DNA of 64,000 nt from Platanthera guangdongensis. Its lineage: Eukaryota; Streptophyta; Magnoliopsida; Asparagales; Orchidaceae. This document shows positions 33,415-46,396 of this stretch, piece by piece. The translations under genes were made by a program, and so were the position numbers. The DNA is taken from the NCBI GenBank assembly GCA_039583875.1, contig CM077151.1, forward strand, positions 110,874,609-110,938,608, given 5' to 3'. Each line of letters opens with the position of its first letter. Within the stretch, counting starts at the first letter, position 1. The notes under the pieces are model-generated. The model had not been told where the DNA came from. It saw only the letters and a list, made by a program, of their open reading frames with translations, and made no database searches.

Positions 33415-33985
33415 GTGTCGAGATGACCTAAGTGTCTCGACACAATAATACTTAGTGTAAACTGCAAGGTGTCGAGACATCTTAGTAGTCTCGACACAAC
33501 TGTCTGCTGGGTGTCGACATCTTTAAGTCTTCACTGTGTCGAGACAGTTGAATTGTCTCGACACTACTGTCTGCTGGGTGTCGACATCTGTTTTAAATCT
33601 TCACTGTGTCGAGACAGTTGAATTGTGTCGACACTACAGTCTGTTGGGTGTCGACATCTTTAAGTCTGCACTTCAGTTTTTCATTGTGTGGAGACAGTTG
33701 TATTGTCTCGACACTACTGTCCTGAGATTTAAGGTGTCGACATATTTGACTTGTCTCGACACCGATGACTTATTTTTCAAGACGTCGAGATAACTGAATT
33801 GTCTCGACACAGCTGACTTGATCCTTCAAGTTGTCGAGATAACTGACTTGTATCGACACTGCTGTCTTGAATTTTCAAGATGTCGAGATAACTGAATTGT
33901 CTCGACACAGTTGACTTGTTCTGTCGACACTTCTTTTACAAAGGTGTCGACATAGTTGTGAAATGTGTCGAGACTTTTGTACCTA
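33415..33985. repeat. GTGTCGAGACA / TGTCTCGACAC array
   Basis: About ten GAGACA or TGTCTC hexamers. Most come as divergent pairs, for example gagaca-gttgaat-tgtctc at 33541-33559, within hairpin-forming units that alternate with gggtgtcgacatct. The left LTR has the corresponding array at 22645-23200. Confidence 0.85.
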
Positions 33986-34271
33986 GTCATTTCTTGCTTT
34001 GACTGTCCTGACTTCACTCAACACTATTAGCTGTATGACGTTGAGTGAATTGGCTTTACTCGACGTCTGTGGACTTAGTCAATTTTCTTCACTTTCCAGT
34101 CAGCTTCTTTGAGTCCACCTGTCAATGTCACTTGGACCACCTGTCCAATCAATATGACATAGGCTAACCTGCATGCATGAACTGAAATATTCATCAAATA
34201 CATACTTGTGTATATCAGTGAGTTGAAAGAGATTCTTCAAATCAAGTACATTATTACCAATGTACCCAACA

Positions 34272-36103
34272 GAATTCAATCACATGGATCGAAATTTTTT
34301 AATGATTTTTTTAATATAATCAAAATTATTTAAAATTTAACTAAAGATTGCTATAAATAGTAGTTTACAAAACATAAAAAGTTCCAGCATATAGGAAGTC
34401 CATAAACAGCTAATACAAATAATGAAGTAGTTCTTAAAAACATTTCAAAAAAGGAAAAAACCTAATTCTTAAATTGCATTTGCAATCATGTACTCTCCAT
34501 ACGATTTGACAAAATCATTAATATGTTACTGAAGGACATAACTATGTCCTTCAGTAATCCACGTTTGTTCAAATCAAGTATTCGAGCAAGTGCCGCATAT
34601 ATACCCTTAATATTACTTGATGAACGTTAGGATGAGCTAGTGGTGTTGGCACAAACTACTTGATGCATGGATTTGACCAAATTATCAATGGATGCCACCA
34701 CAGAATAACCTCCCTCCCCCAATAGCCCTTTTCTTCCTCGATCAGATGCTACCTTTGTCATCTAATCTATGGCAATCATGTGCACAATTGCTATCTTCCT
34801 TAATCGACTTTGCATCAATCTCATATATTGACTCTATAGTGGTAACCACTTGAATATCAATAGCTTTATCTTTATCCCATAACACAGACATCAGATCATA
34901 GTCACTTTATCCCTATGTGCTTAACACTAGGATGAGCCTACACCAACAGTTGCTGCAACAACGGTCGTTATAACTTCATCCCTTCTATGTTTTTTTTGTA
35001 ATTTTACTTCATCAATCCCTGCAAGACTACACATGAAAAATCATATCCCCAATCAATCATATTGCACATAACTCATAATATACTGTAGCTGTAAATATAA
35101 CATTAAACATTAGGAAAAACACACGCATACTTTATGCCAATTCCCCAAAAAAACAAGCAAAAGAAAAGAAGAAGCAATTTACATGGAACATCAAATCACA
35201 ATTACTTGGGTATAATGCAATTGACCTGCAAACACAAACCGAAAAACATAGATTCAGAATTTAGAATAAGAATAAAAAGGAGGAAGAGGAGGGATGGGGT
35301 TTGAATTGTGGGTCTGGAAGGAAAAAAACAAAGAAATTAGAAGATGATGAAGGAGAAGGAAGGGGTTCGAAATGGTCTAAAAAAGGGCAGCCCGGTGCAC
35401 ACAGGCATCCCTGCTTTTGCACACAGGCATCCCTGCTTAGCAAGAGTCCGGGGAAGAATCCCACCCCAAGGGTGAAATGTAGGCAAACCAGACCATGCTT
35501 TTTTGCTATTTTATATGCAGAAATAATAAAGAAAATATTGAAATAAGTCTAATATGATCTTGATATGGGCTGATTTGCTTGATGTCCTGCATCATTGCAA
35601 CAAGAATAAGCTAACCTAGTCAAGATTAGATTTGTCATGGGGAAGGAGAAAAATGCGGCATTCAAAGTCAAATGAAGGATTGAAGTCCATGCAAATTGAC
35701 TGGATGAGGTTAGAACAAGTTGTTCAAATTATGCATATTTTATTAATTAAATTGAATGGGAACACAACAACACAATAAGCTAGAAATAAAATTGAAATAA
35801 TCTCTGTAAGTCTGTTTTTTCTAATTAATTTTCTTTAGATGGAAATATTTATTTCTACAAATTTTTTCTTTGCCTCTCTCAATAGGGCGACCCTCTCTAC
35901 CAAATCTAAGGTCTATTGTCCGGACATCACTCATTTTCCCTTATTCAACTAAAGTTTAATGGGGATCAAATTTCACTGGCGGGCTGACCCTTATAAGAAC
36001 CTGCTCGTGTCTACTTACACGAGAGGCAGACTTAGGATCATCAATGCATGTTCCGATTCGGTAGTTACGTTCAGAACAACGACGACATATTTTTATGTAT
36101 TTT
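34272..36103. other. AT-rich stretch without a recognisable gene
   Basis: Only short, motif-free open frames are seen. A small inverted repeat, actgaaggacata...tatgtccttcagt, is at 34525-34554. Confidence 0.4.
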
Positions 36104-37255
36104 TGTTGGAAATTTTTTTATGATTCGACATATTAGGTTATTAAAGTTATATATGATAAAATGCATGTATGTACAGTTGACATTTTGTTTAGTATAAGTC
36201 CAAAGTCATTCAGAAGTCGGACAAAGAATCAGTGCTCTCAGGAAATCAGAATAAGGCTAAATTTATATGCGGAAATGTCAACGTATGATTAGAAGTATAC
36301 AAGGAGATGCTGATGTTCGACGAGAAGCTTACTCTGTGCTTCGATTAGTAAGTCGACACATGAAGACAATCATTATACTTCCTTGTGTTGAGATCTCTTA
36401 TGATGAAGTTAGAGCATAGGTATGTCTGCATACATTGAAATATCCTCTAATTTATATATTTCAACTTACATCGACAAGTTGTCAATGTTCAAGAAGCCTT
36501 GTGTCGACTTCTTTATAGAACAATTTGAATGAAGATTGAGCAGATTAAAGCAATGATTCAGATCTGATTGTGACCGTTGATTATTCAATTATGGACCGTC
36601 TTTATTCTAATTGGATCACATCTGACAAGGGATTTATTTAACAATACAATAACACAACACTCAAGACTTTATCCCACTATAGTGAGATCGGCTATATGGA
36701 TCATTTGTCACATGCAGAAGTTCTCTGAGGCTTTCTTGATGGAGGGGGAGAAGAGAGACAATACACAAAAGGAATAAAAAAGAGAACTTCTGCACAGAAA
36801 GAATAAAAAAATAAGAGATACAATACATATATATATATATTTTCATTCTGGTTGAAGAAAATAAGAGAGTCAATACACAAAAGGAATAAAAAAACTCTCT
36901 CTCGACTTTTTCCCCTCTTCTCCCACTCCATCAAGAAAGCCTCAGAGAACTTCTGCAGTCAACAAGATCATCTTCTCTATATCTGAAGGCTCTCTTTCTC
37001 TGAAGGGTTCAAAAGTTTTTCATCAAATATTCCTCTCCTATAAACTCAAATATCTCTCTATTGATTATTATCTCACAAGAGAAATTTGCCGCTACTTCTA
37101 TTTGCTACAACAAATATCTACAGAGTGCTTACAAAGAATCAAGTCTTCAGAGATGTGCTGAAGAAGACAACATTGTGGAAATTCAAGATCTAACTATTCA
37201 TGCAGAAAGAGTTTTAAGAATTACATTTTGAGGAGAGTCTAGAGTATAGGTTTTG
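36104..37255 (+). repeat. Probable solo copia-type LTR
   Basis: It starts TGTTGGAAATTT and ends near 37255 before gypsy gag sequence. Several tcgac words and an accgttgatt...gaccgtctt segment of the kind seen in copia LTRs lie inside. No TSD was confirmed and the right end is approximate. Confidence 0.4.
36713..36957. repeat. 245-bp foldback with 42-bp arms
   Basis: The arm gcagaagttctctgaggctt... (36714-36755) is repeated inverted at 36915-36956 with one mismatch. Between the arms a caatacacaaaaggaataaa unit is present twice in direct orientation. Confidence 0.85.
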
Positions 37256-39157
37256 TAGAATCGCCACACCATTTCATGGTCTGTCAAGTACCAAGGCCTT
37301 TAGCTATTGGCTCGTGGACAAAAAATATTATCTCGATCACTTTGAGTTATTCGTTGAACATCGCGTCAGATTTGGTAAACTTACATTTCTAGGTCAGGCG
37401 AAAAAAATATTGGAATAGCATTGAGAGAACCATTGTGTGAGATCATCTTCTCCCCATTGCTACTTAGGTGTAGTTGAAGCTGAGATTGTCACATGTACTT
37501 GCCAACGTCATATAAGAGTCGTCTCCTCAAGCAAGTATTTGTTCTCCAACAAGGATCCATGTCTATTTCTGAGTATATAAATTATTTTGACGTGTTAGTG
37601 ACGAGCAACGACATTCATAATGAGCCAATTGTAGCCGCTGCTAGATTCCGTTCTGGATTTCGGTCTGTTTTTTAAGTACAACTTATTAGTCATCATTAGA
37701 TTTTGTCGAGCAGACATTTCAGCTTGCTGAATAGCCCTTGAGATCCGCTAGAGTTTCTCAGATAGGCTTGCTCTCTAACCACCCTGTTTTAAAAGTCCTC
37801 CATATTTTGAGGCCACAACTATACCTAACCATGTCCTCATGGACACAAAAGATGAGACACCTAATTCAAATTTCTCTAGTGAGGTTCAATTTTTGAAGAG
37901 TGGTTTGCCTCGTGAGTCTGGGCCAGACTATATGACTCTGATAAATGGTGAGTTCAAGTGACCCAGTGATCCTATAGTGGTATGTCCTTCCTCTACCTCT
38001 TGTACAAACCTAGTTATTGAATAAATCATAGGCTCACCTTCAAGTACAGACTCCCCAAAGTCTCTATGTTATAGTGATGAGTCATGTTCGGAGTAAGAGT
38101 CAGGAGCCTATTAGTGACCTTGTAGTGGTCGTCTCACCTATTTCTGAGGACACTTTTGGTATATTAGAAAATTATTTCGGTATTCGTCACATCTATGACG
38201 AATTTTATTATACCCCTCCCAGTGAGCCGCATGATACGTTTTCCCTTCGTGGATGCAGACTCATTACATCATTGAGTGGTGTCCTAGTGTCGATGTATCA
38301 ACCATGGATGTTTTTCGCACACTCGATGAGTATTTTTACACTCCACATAGAGAGTCTCCTGACAAGCGACTACTTATTAGAGACCTGCCCATCACTAGTG
38401 AGTTCGTTGAGGTTGAGAGTGCTCTCGATGGATTAAAGATCTATTTTATCACTACCAACACTCTAGAAGACATTCAACATACTATATTATCATACTTAAT
38501 TATCAATGTTATGGATGATTTGAGTGATCATTGCACTGGTGATGAAATTTTCTACACCCTGTCACCCGAGCCTCCTGACCATGTACCTCTCTTCGGAGTT
38601 TCTTAGCACCATGAAGCCTCAATGTAAGGAGTCAGTCATGTTGTTTGTTCATCATTAACACTGGTTGCACAATCATTTACATATATTGCATGAATTTCCT
38701 GCATTATATGATTCATATTTACAATGCGTTTTACTTTTTTTTTTGCATGAACTACATAAACTTGTCTAACGTAAGATTGCAATAAATAATGAAAATTATA
38801 AAGTTTGTGCAGACATTCACACGAGAGAGCAGAGAATTACAAAGGACGAGCAAGTGATCGTTATAATTAAGGTCGAGAGGTTCCCTTTGTGAGCAGTGAA
38901 AAAAATTAAATGCTAGGTGAATGAGTCTCTATACAGTAGTACAAAGAATTGGGTTGAATGCTTACAAATTAAATATCTCTAAGAGCATGAAAATTCATCG
39001 TGTATTCAACATTGATGATTTGCCTTTATATTATGAGCAACATAAATATTTGAGTTCATTCCCTGATACTACTCTTGAGCTTCAACCTCCACCTATATTG
39101 AACACACCTACCCAACTACCACCTCAACTCACATCCAAACTACTAACAGTCTTATAA
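37256..39157 (+). pseudogene. Broken non-autonomous gypsy element (gag, repeat domain, IN C-terminus)
   Basis: In order: gag core fragments from 37262 (FGKLTFLGQAKKILE, similar to the gag at 6418-8697) and 37493-37675 (YKSRLLKQVFVLQQGSMSISEYINYFD...ARFRSGFRS); then 37850-38606 with recurring YTPP.EP.D-type motifs (FYYTPPSEPHD, YFYTPHRESPD, IFYTLSPEPPD); then 38830-39157, an integrase C-terminal end (VVQRIGLNAYKLNISKSMKIHRVFNIDDLPLYYE). Neither RT nor the integrase core lies between. The same order occurs in the 45014 element. Stops and frameshifts are frequent, so it is not expressed as one protein. Confidence 0.7.
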
Positions 39158-41030
39158 TGTTGGCTTGCACACCTGTAAACTTGCACACTATACCCAAAAT
39201 AAAGATTAGATATTACTTGAGATTTGTTATTATCAAACCCGAGAGATACAGAACACATGTTGCAACAAACTCTCCTTTTTAATAATAACAAATCTCGTTC
39301 ATAAGGTATAAATCAAGATTAATCATGGTATAATATAATATAAGATAAACATGTAACATGCACAAGTAAAACTGGTGAAATTAATCAGAATGATCATGCA
39401 AGTATAAAGTTCGATACGACTCCCCATATATATGTGCTCCCCTATCTATGTGCACTATATCAAAATATCCCCCCTACAAGCGATCTCCCCCTATAAAGTG
39501 ATCTCCCCCTAGATGACTAGCTCCTATATGACTAGCTCATGAACTTACTCTTCCCCTTTGATATTATCAAAAGGGTCTGGGTGATCTAAATCATGTAATA
39601 ATATGGGAGATGCAGCAGAATAAACATGTATAAAGTGTACACATGCACAATGATAATCAAGAAAGCATAAATCAAGGGGCACAAAAATAAATCAGAAGAA
39701 TGCAACTCAGAAATGATAATCGTGCAAAATCAAAGTGACAAGACTAGTGAAAGCACCAATATTTAAGGATTGTTTGTTAATAGTCGTTGAAAAATAAATT
39801 TTCATGATCGAGCTCAAGCAGTACCACATCCCAAAGTATAGTAAGAACTCTTACAAGTAAACATCTTTTTTTGAGAGTAGCATATAACATGTAATGAGTT
39901 TTAAGTTTGAAAAAAAGATACTTTGAGTTTGGACACAAGAGATGCTATTTCATTTAAAACAATTCAAGCATGATTTTTAATTATCAAGAGAAGATACATA
40001 ACTACAATGTCATATAATTTGCATTTCAAGTAAAATTAATCTTTGTAGATATCGTGCTTTGTAATCTAGTACATGTACTAAAGATTGTAGAAAATAATAT
40101 AAACGTGCTTTAGGGTCCAATTTTTATGAGTAAAAGTTTTATGAGAGATAATGATGCGTACAAAAGTATTTTGATAAAAAATACAAGTGTATTAATCAAA
40201 ACACATGACATATAATGAAATAACACTACATTAAAATACACAAATAATTTTACTTCCATAATATTTCAATGCACATTAATAAATAGTACATCTACCAAGG
40301 CGCTTCACACGCGTAATGCTTATTAAGACTTATCAGGGTGCGGAGTAGTGCTTGAGAGATCACATTTATTATTTTTAATTTTAGTTTGTGTGATCTCGTG
40401 TACTAAGAGACGTGTAATGTTTGTTTGTTACAAGACACTTTATAATTCTCTCTAAGATGCTCAAACTCACAATGCTTATTAAGACTTATCAGGAGGGTGA
40501 GTAGTGTTTGATGAAGTTTTACTTGTCATTTGTTATTTATTTTTTTAGTTTTGTGACTCGGGACTCCTAATTCACTTCTTTTGCAAACGTAAAATATATT
40601 TTTAATCACATTTCTCTAATAACTAAGTGCTTGAAAAATAAAGAATTGCAAGAAATAATTCAGTGTTGTGTAGGCAATTTATTTATGCATTTTAATTTAT
40701 TATATTATTAATAATAAGTGCATTTTAATTTGATTTTTAAAATATTTTCAAAAATAAATATATTTTTTTTGGGAAACGTAGATGTATTTAACGAGCCTAT
40801 CGGTAATATGATCTTCTATGTCAGAGAAAAAAATGCAAAGAAGAAAAAATCGATTTCTCTACCATCGCCCGCGCTAGGTACTAATGCACGGCGCTAGCAG
40901 ACAGAGATTTATTATTTTCTTAGAAAAATATGGTTTCTGATTTTTTTTTCATTTTGTTTTTTCTTAATTCATGTTTTCTAAGAAAAGGGACACCAGTTAC
41001 CGCAAAATGTTTTGAAAAATATTGAAAAAG
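39158..41030 (-). other. Sirevirus-like non-coding remnant
   Basis: Between 39470 and 39570 the minus strand has repeated AGGGGGAGATC-type purine tracts, and at 39210-39300 ATTTGTTATTATT...AAAGGAGAG before TGTTGCAACATG. Multiplied PPT-like tracts are a recognised Sirevirus trait. A direct repeat, aatgcttattaagacttatcagg, is at 40315 and 40469. No coding capacity is seen. Confidence 0.45.
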
Positions 41031-41035
41031 TTGTG
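41031..41035. other. TSD ttgtg (left) of a solo LTR
   Basis: Matches ttgtg at 42275-42279. Confidence 0.9.
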
Positions 41036-42274
41036 TAATGCGGAGCAGAGACGAGGACACGTTTTGGGCCCGTTCGGGGCTGATTTGGTAACTTTCTATA
41101 TATGACGTGCCCGAATCGACGATCGGGCTCCGCGATTGCGTCCGGAGCGTCGCCGCGAGTCAAAACACTATATTACTTTATTTTTTTTCAGTTTATTTTT
41201 GATGTATTTTAAGGGTGAACCCACCGGCCAATCATAGCCATTGATGGGGATGCCCTAGCTTCTCTTTTATTATAAATAGGATGTAGAGGGGCTGAATTGA
41301 GTCATTGTTGAATTTGGAGAAGAATCATTTCCGGATTCCAGCGATCCCTCCCAGGTGCCGACGCCGTGGAACCCTAGGTGACAACTCCTAGACCGTCAAA
41401 CTCCTCCCCAAGGTAACCCCTACCCCCACCAACATTTTGAACCCCTCACCTTCCATATCTAGCCACCGGAATCCACCAAAAACACCCCCCAACCACCGCC
41501 GGCCTGCTGCCAGCAATCCATCCCCCTCACCACCCCATTTCTTCCCCAAAACCGGCCACCCCAAGGCCCTATTTGCCCTAGCCGACCACTCCCCTCTCTT
41601 CCCCTCCGTGGATCCACTTCCCACCGCTCCGAAAATCCTAGATCTATCTTGATCTAGAGGTACTACCCTCCGATCCATCACTTTCACCCGTATTCCTCTT
41701 CCCGTAGCCCGGATCCGCCGTCAAAACATGTGATCTATCCACCTACACCCGGATCCATCCCCTAGTGGCTGGATCTTTCCGTTTCCGGCACGTTCTCCCT
41801 CTTTTCCACCGTGGGCAGCCACCTCGCCGTCGCTGCACCACCGGTTCCACCTCCGATCGCCAATCTACATACCCGGACCCCTAATTCTTCAGTGTCTCGG
41901 TTCAACCCGCTACTTTGTGATTTTTTTTATGGTATTGGTTTATTTGATTTGACATTATCATTGGTAAATTTATACAGGTGTCGTGGTTCTTGCCAGTAGA
42001 AATTGTTTCGACACGCTATTAATTTGCAGGAGGAATTATTCGCCGCGCGCTTAGCCTTGGCCCTCCGAGCAGAGAAAAGCCATTATAAAAATTGCTGAAA
42101 TTAATTATTTGTTTTCCCTTTCAATTATCTGTGTGGTGCTAACAATTTCATTGCTTATTTTAATCGTTGCCGTCATCGACGGTTGCATTGCATCTAGAGT
42201 TATAATAGTGTGTCACCCCTGCACTAGCATTTAGAGCCGTAGATTCCGTGCACCACTAGCCTACCCCTACATCA
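41036..42274 (+). repeat. Solo LTR of the 45014-element family
   Basis: 1239 bp beginning taatgcggagcagagac (TG changed to TA) and ending ctacatca, flanked by ttgtg on both sides. It aligns along its length with 45014-46331. A TATA box ttataaatagg lies at about 41268. No internal region exists, so it is a recombination product. Confidence 0.93.
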
Positions 42275-42279
42275 TTGTG

Positions 42280-44175
42280 TATTTTAGAGTTCTAGCCTAC
42301 GATGTTAGAAAGTTTTATTTCTCAATATTCTTATATTTTACAAACTCTTGTATGCTCTTAAAAAAGTAATATGCAAAACACGGGATAAACATGTTTGAAT
42401 AAATATGCATGAGTTAAATGATTATAAAGTGTAAAATACTTTTCATGCAGTGAATAAGATATAAATATGCTTGATACTAAAATATCCTGACTATATGTCT
42501 ACACTTTAGCCCTGTACCAAGTGACATATAGACATGAGGAACTGCACACAGGTCGTAGGTTGGGGTGTTAGTCCTACATGCACACAAAAGAGATCACTCA
42601 ACCAAGCACTCTTTCCCCCAACACCTCGCAAGGCCCCACTAGAACCCTCACCGTTAAGGATAAGACGTGACTTAAAAGTTATGTCTTCTAATGCATGCAA
42701 TCCTACACCTCGGCTATTGTGAGACACGCACTCACGGTAAATGATCATAGACATACTAAACATTTAGTCTCTATCAATTCATAAACTGTGGCTTTTATGC
42801 ATGTTGAATTTTATAGTTATTATTGATTTTAAAGATAATTGATCCTAAAACCACTTAGAATGTTTTATTTCTAAATCTCATAGTTTTCAAATTTCAATAT
42901 TCTCCTTTTACTTTCACATAGCATGATGATGAGATACAAACATTAATTTTTACATGTACTAAGAAATGATGCTAAAATGATGAGTTAGGGCAAACAATGT
43001 GCATTGCTATGTCATTTTGGTAGTGTCATAGATATATAATTGATTTGCATGTATTCAACATAGAATTTCAATTTAATTTTCATAACCTTTAAATGAAATA
43101 ATTAACTCGCTTGAATCTCTTCTTGATTGTTACAAAGTTGATTCTAGGGTCTAAATAGAAATTGATACATGCAATCACATTACATGGTGCATTCATACAC
43201 AAACAAGTTTAGAATTCAATAGGATCTTTACCAATTATATTCATGATAAGAATTCTAAATGTTCTTCATCACATGATAAATTATTTATATTCATCCTTTT
43301 TAAATAATTATAGTGAAGACTTTCGAGGTGAATATTAACTATGAATATGTTTTGGTGATTTTGGAAATCTTCTCTTTGATTTTTTTTTAAGGAAAAATTA
43401 ACCAAAACATTTATAAAATATCTGAAAATGGGAAATAATGATAATTAACATAGTAAAATAATTTTTAGAAATTTAACAGTTAGAGAAAATCAGGATTTTC
43501 AAGAAAATAGGCTACCGTGGGCGGTAAGGCTTAGCACCGGGCGGTAACAGATAGAGTTTTGATTTTTGATGAAAAAACATGGTTTTCATGATTTTTTGAT
43601 TCCGATTTCTCTTAATTACTATTTATCATGTTAGGGGCTATCTAATACAGCAAACAAATCATAAAAATATTTTAAAAGTTGCGCATTTTAAGTTTTATCC
43701 TTTGGCCCCTAATAAATCATTGAAATCAATTTTGTGAGAAATCAATTTTGCACATCTCATATAAGCATAGGATTTCAAAGCAAAGTAAATGTGCAATAAT
43801 TGTAACTTATAAAAATATATCAAATATTTGATATGTAGAATTTTTGGCTCAAAAACACAAGACAACAAAAAAATTTGCACAAAGTAAAAAGAAAAGAAAT
43901 TTTTTTTTTTATTTTTGTTATTTTAAGAAATTAAGCATATCGTGAAGTAGAGTATTCTGTATTTCATTTTGATTTTTTTCTACTTCTCGCATTTTATTTG
44001 ATACTAATGAATAAAAGTTTTACGTATCCAAATGAGAACAAGTGTGACGGTTCCTTTGGGTACCCAAATATATCGTGATGATTTATGGGAAGATAATGAT
44101 GAATGGACCATTTCGAGTGGAGTTAATGCGCCATTTTTGATTATGAGTCTCCATTCTTACCTTAGATGTTATCTT
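42280..44175. other. AT-rich stretch without a recognisable gene
   Basis: Low-complexity AT-rich DNA. A gaccgtgggcggtaagg...accgggcggtaac pair near 43510 resembles the cgcccgcgctagg text near 40866, which suggests both belong to one decayed repeat. Confidence 0.35.
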
Positions 44176-44183
44176 TCAAATTC

Positions 44184-44846
44184 CAAGGTTGTAGATGTTG
44201 GATATCGGGGACACGTCAGTTTAGGTTTTTCATGTCGGTTTTAGTATGTCGGGGGATATATCGGTAATATTTCACATAACGGGTTTTAATATTTAATTAT
44301 TTATATGTGTAAATATTTATAAATTTAATTTTTTAAAAATTTATATCATATATTAATAATTTGATATTTATTGAACTCCTAAATTTATCAAACTAATATA
44401 AACATTTTGTGTTACACAAGTCATAACGATATAAGGCGTGAAATAAAATAAGATAAAACAGAATGTCGAGAAGTTGTCGATGACAATGGAAGATAAAGAA
44501 CCTTTAGTTCATAATTCAAAGATCATGCATAATTAAAGTCGGTGACAAAATTGAGCAAGGAAGAAAGTCAGAGGAAAGGGAAAAACAACATAAACAATGG
44601 AACAATTTTTGTTTATTGTCTATTAGACAATAAACACTAATTAAAATAAATTTAAAAAACCAGTCGATAAAATGTCGGGATATATCGGCCGATATATCGC
44701 CGAATATATCGCTCAATAGAAGACATATCGGAGGTTATATTTCAAAAGGATATTTTACAAAAAAATATCGGAAACGTGTCGTTTGGTCCATGAAACCTTT
44801 ACGTCGGCCGACATGTCGGCCATGTCGGAGGATATCCACAACAATG
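44184..44846. mobile_element. Non-autonomous hAT-like element, TSD tcaaattc
   Basis: 663 bp starting caaggttgtagat and ending atccacaacaatg. The 8-bp duplication tcaaattc is perfect (44176-44183 and 44847-44854). The interior is AT-rich with clustered gatatatcggccgatatatcg palindromes. An 8-bp TSD and CA-starting short TIRs indicate hAT. No transposase. Confidence 0.85.
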
Positions 44847-45008
44847 TCAAATTCATATAATGATTACGTGACATCTTTATGTAGTGATAGTTGTTTGAAA
44901 AATACTCTGTTGGGGATTTATCTTTGTTTAACTTGTTTTTCAAAATAGATTTATGTTGATAATCATAATGAATTTTAGAGTTGTGATTCTTTGGAAATAT
45001 ACAAGAGT

Positions 45009-45013
45009 GATAG
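45009..45013. other. TSD gatag (left)
   Basis: Matches gatag at 51328-51332 beyond the 3' LTR. Confidence 0.92.
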
Positions 45014-46331
45014 TGATGCGGAGCAGAGACAAGGACGTGCTTTTGGCCCATTCTGGGCTGATTTGACAACTTTCCATATATGGCGTGCCCGGATCGATGA
45101 TCGGACTCCGCGATTGCGTCCGGAGCGTCGCCGCGAGTCAAAATACTATATTACTTTATATTTTTAAGTTTATTTTTGATGTATTTTAAGGGTGAACCCA
45201 CCGACCAATCATAGCCGTTGATGGGGAAACCCTAATGTGTCTTTTCTTATAAATAAGAGGTATGAGGTCTGATTTGAGTCATTGTTGAATTTGGAGAAGA
45301 AACTTTCCCGGATTTCAGCGATCCCTCCCCGGTGCCGATGCCGTGGAACCCTAGGTGACGAATCCTAGGCCGCCAAACTCCTCCCCAAGGTACTACCCAT
45401 CCATAACCTTCTTCTTCCCCCTCCGAAACCCTCATCCGCAACCCCTACAGCCCCCAAATCCCAACCCTTGCCGCTGTCCAGGAATACTGAATTACTGTTC
45501 ACCCGGAATTACTGTTCATCCGTACTCCGCACTGTTCATCCGTACTGTTCATCTGACGCTACTATTCATCTGACGGCACTGTTCATCCGCACTATTCACC
45601 CGCCGGTGCCGTTCATCCGCTGGCCCTATACCAATCCCGCAGCCCCTTCCCCTCCTTGGATCCACTTCCCACCGCTCCGAAAACCCTAGATCTATCTTGA
45701 TCTAGTGCTACCACCCTCTAACACATCATTTTCACCCATATTCCTCTTCCCATAGCCCAGATCCTCCGTCAAATTATCGGATCTATCCACCTACACCCGG
45801 ATCCATTCCCTAGTGGCCGGATCTCTCCGTTTTCGGCACGTTCTCTCACTTTTCCACCGTGGGCAGCCACCTCGCCATCACCGTGCCACCGTGCCACCGT
45901 GTTCGCCTCCGATCGCTTGTCTTTGCATCCGACCCTTCAAATTCTCCAGTGCCTCGGTTCAGCCCTCTACGTTGTGAGCATTTGTGGTATTGTATTCTGT
46001 GACTTGACATTTTCATTTGATATTTTATCATATTGTGCTGGGATTATTGTTGGCTAGAAATTGGTTCTTTTATGCTAACAATTGCCGGCGGAATTATTCG
46101 CCGCGCGCTTGTTTAGGCCTTCCGAGCGGAGGAAGCCGTTGCCAAATTGCTAAAAATTAATTACTTGTTTCTTTATTTCAATTATTTGCGTGGCTTTATT
46201 AATTTCATTGCTTATGGTAATCGTCGTTGCCGACTGACGACCACCTTGCATGTAGCATTGCAATAGTGTGTCACCCCTGCACCTGCATGTAGAGTTGTAG
46301 TTTCCAAGCACGACTAGCCTACCCTACATCA
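45014..46331 (+). repeat. 5' LTR of the 45014 element
   Basis: 1318 bp, starting tgatgcggagcagagac and ending ctacatca. A TATA-like ttataaataag is at 45247-45257. A CT-rich block with recurrent ctgttcatccg units is at 45490-45620. The end copies the solo LTR at 41036-42274. Confidence 0.92.
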
Positions 46332-46347
46332 TTTTGGTATCAGAGGT
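46332..46347 (+). other. Primer-binding site of the 45014 element
   Basis: ttttggtatcagaggt directly after the LTR; the tRNA-Met PBS core tggtatcagag is perfect. Confidence 0.9.
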
Positions 46348-46396
46348 CAAGGTTAGGCCATTTGCATGCTTCATAGTGGTAGGTTTTAAATAATCA

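Larger units (their letters stand above)
21643..34271 (-). mobile_element. Decayed copia element with accessory ORF3 (minus strand)
   Basis: LTRs lie at 21643-23487 and 32399-34271. The internal region has gag, integrase, RT and RNase H remnants in minus-strand order GAG-PR-IN-RT-RH, which defines Ty1/copia. Between RNase H and the 3' LTR lies a further ORF of about 870 codons. The flanks aaatt and gaatt are an imperfect TSD. Many stops and substitutions in catalytic sites show an old copy. Confidence 0.92.
32399..34271 (-). repeat. 5' LTR of the copia element
   Basis: 1873 bp, aligned along its length with 21643-23487. U3 has the GTGTCGAGACA array at 33415-33985, an as-1-like tgacgtca at 33330-33337 and a TATA box at 33291-33300 (minus TTATAAATAG). 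The inner end has the copia-typical cacctagag...gggtgaataggtg and a G run at 32434-32454. Confidence 0.92.

Noticed and set aside
41388..41999. Coding exons in the solo LTR (41388-41999)
   Set aside because: Pro-rich frames of the CT-rich LTR section; the homologous LTRs at 45014 and 50417 lack conserved frames.
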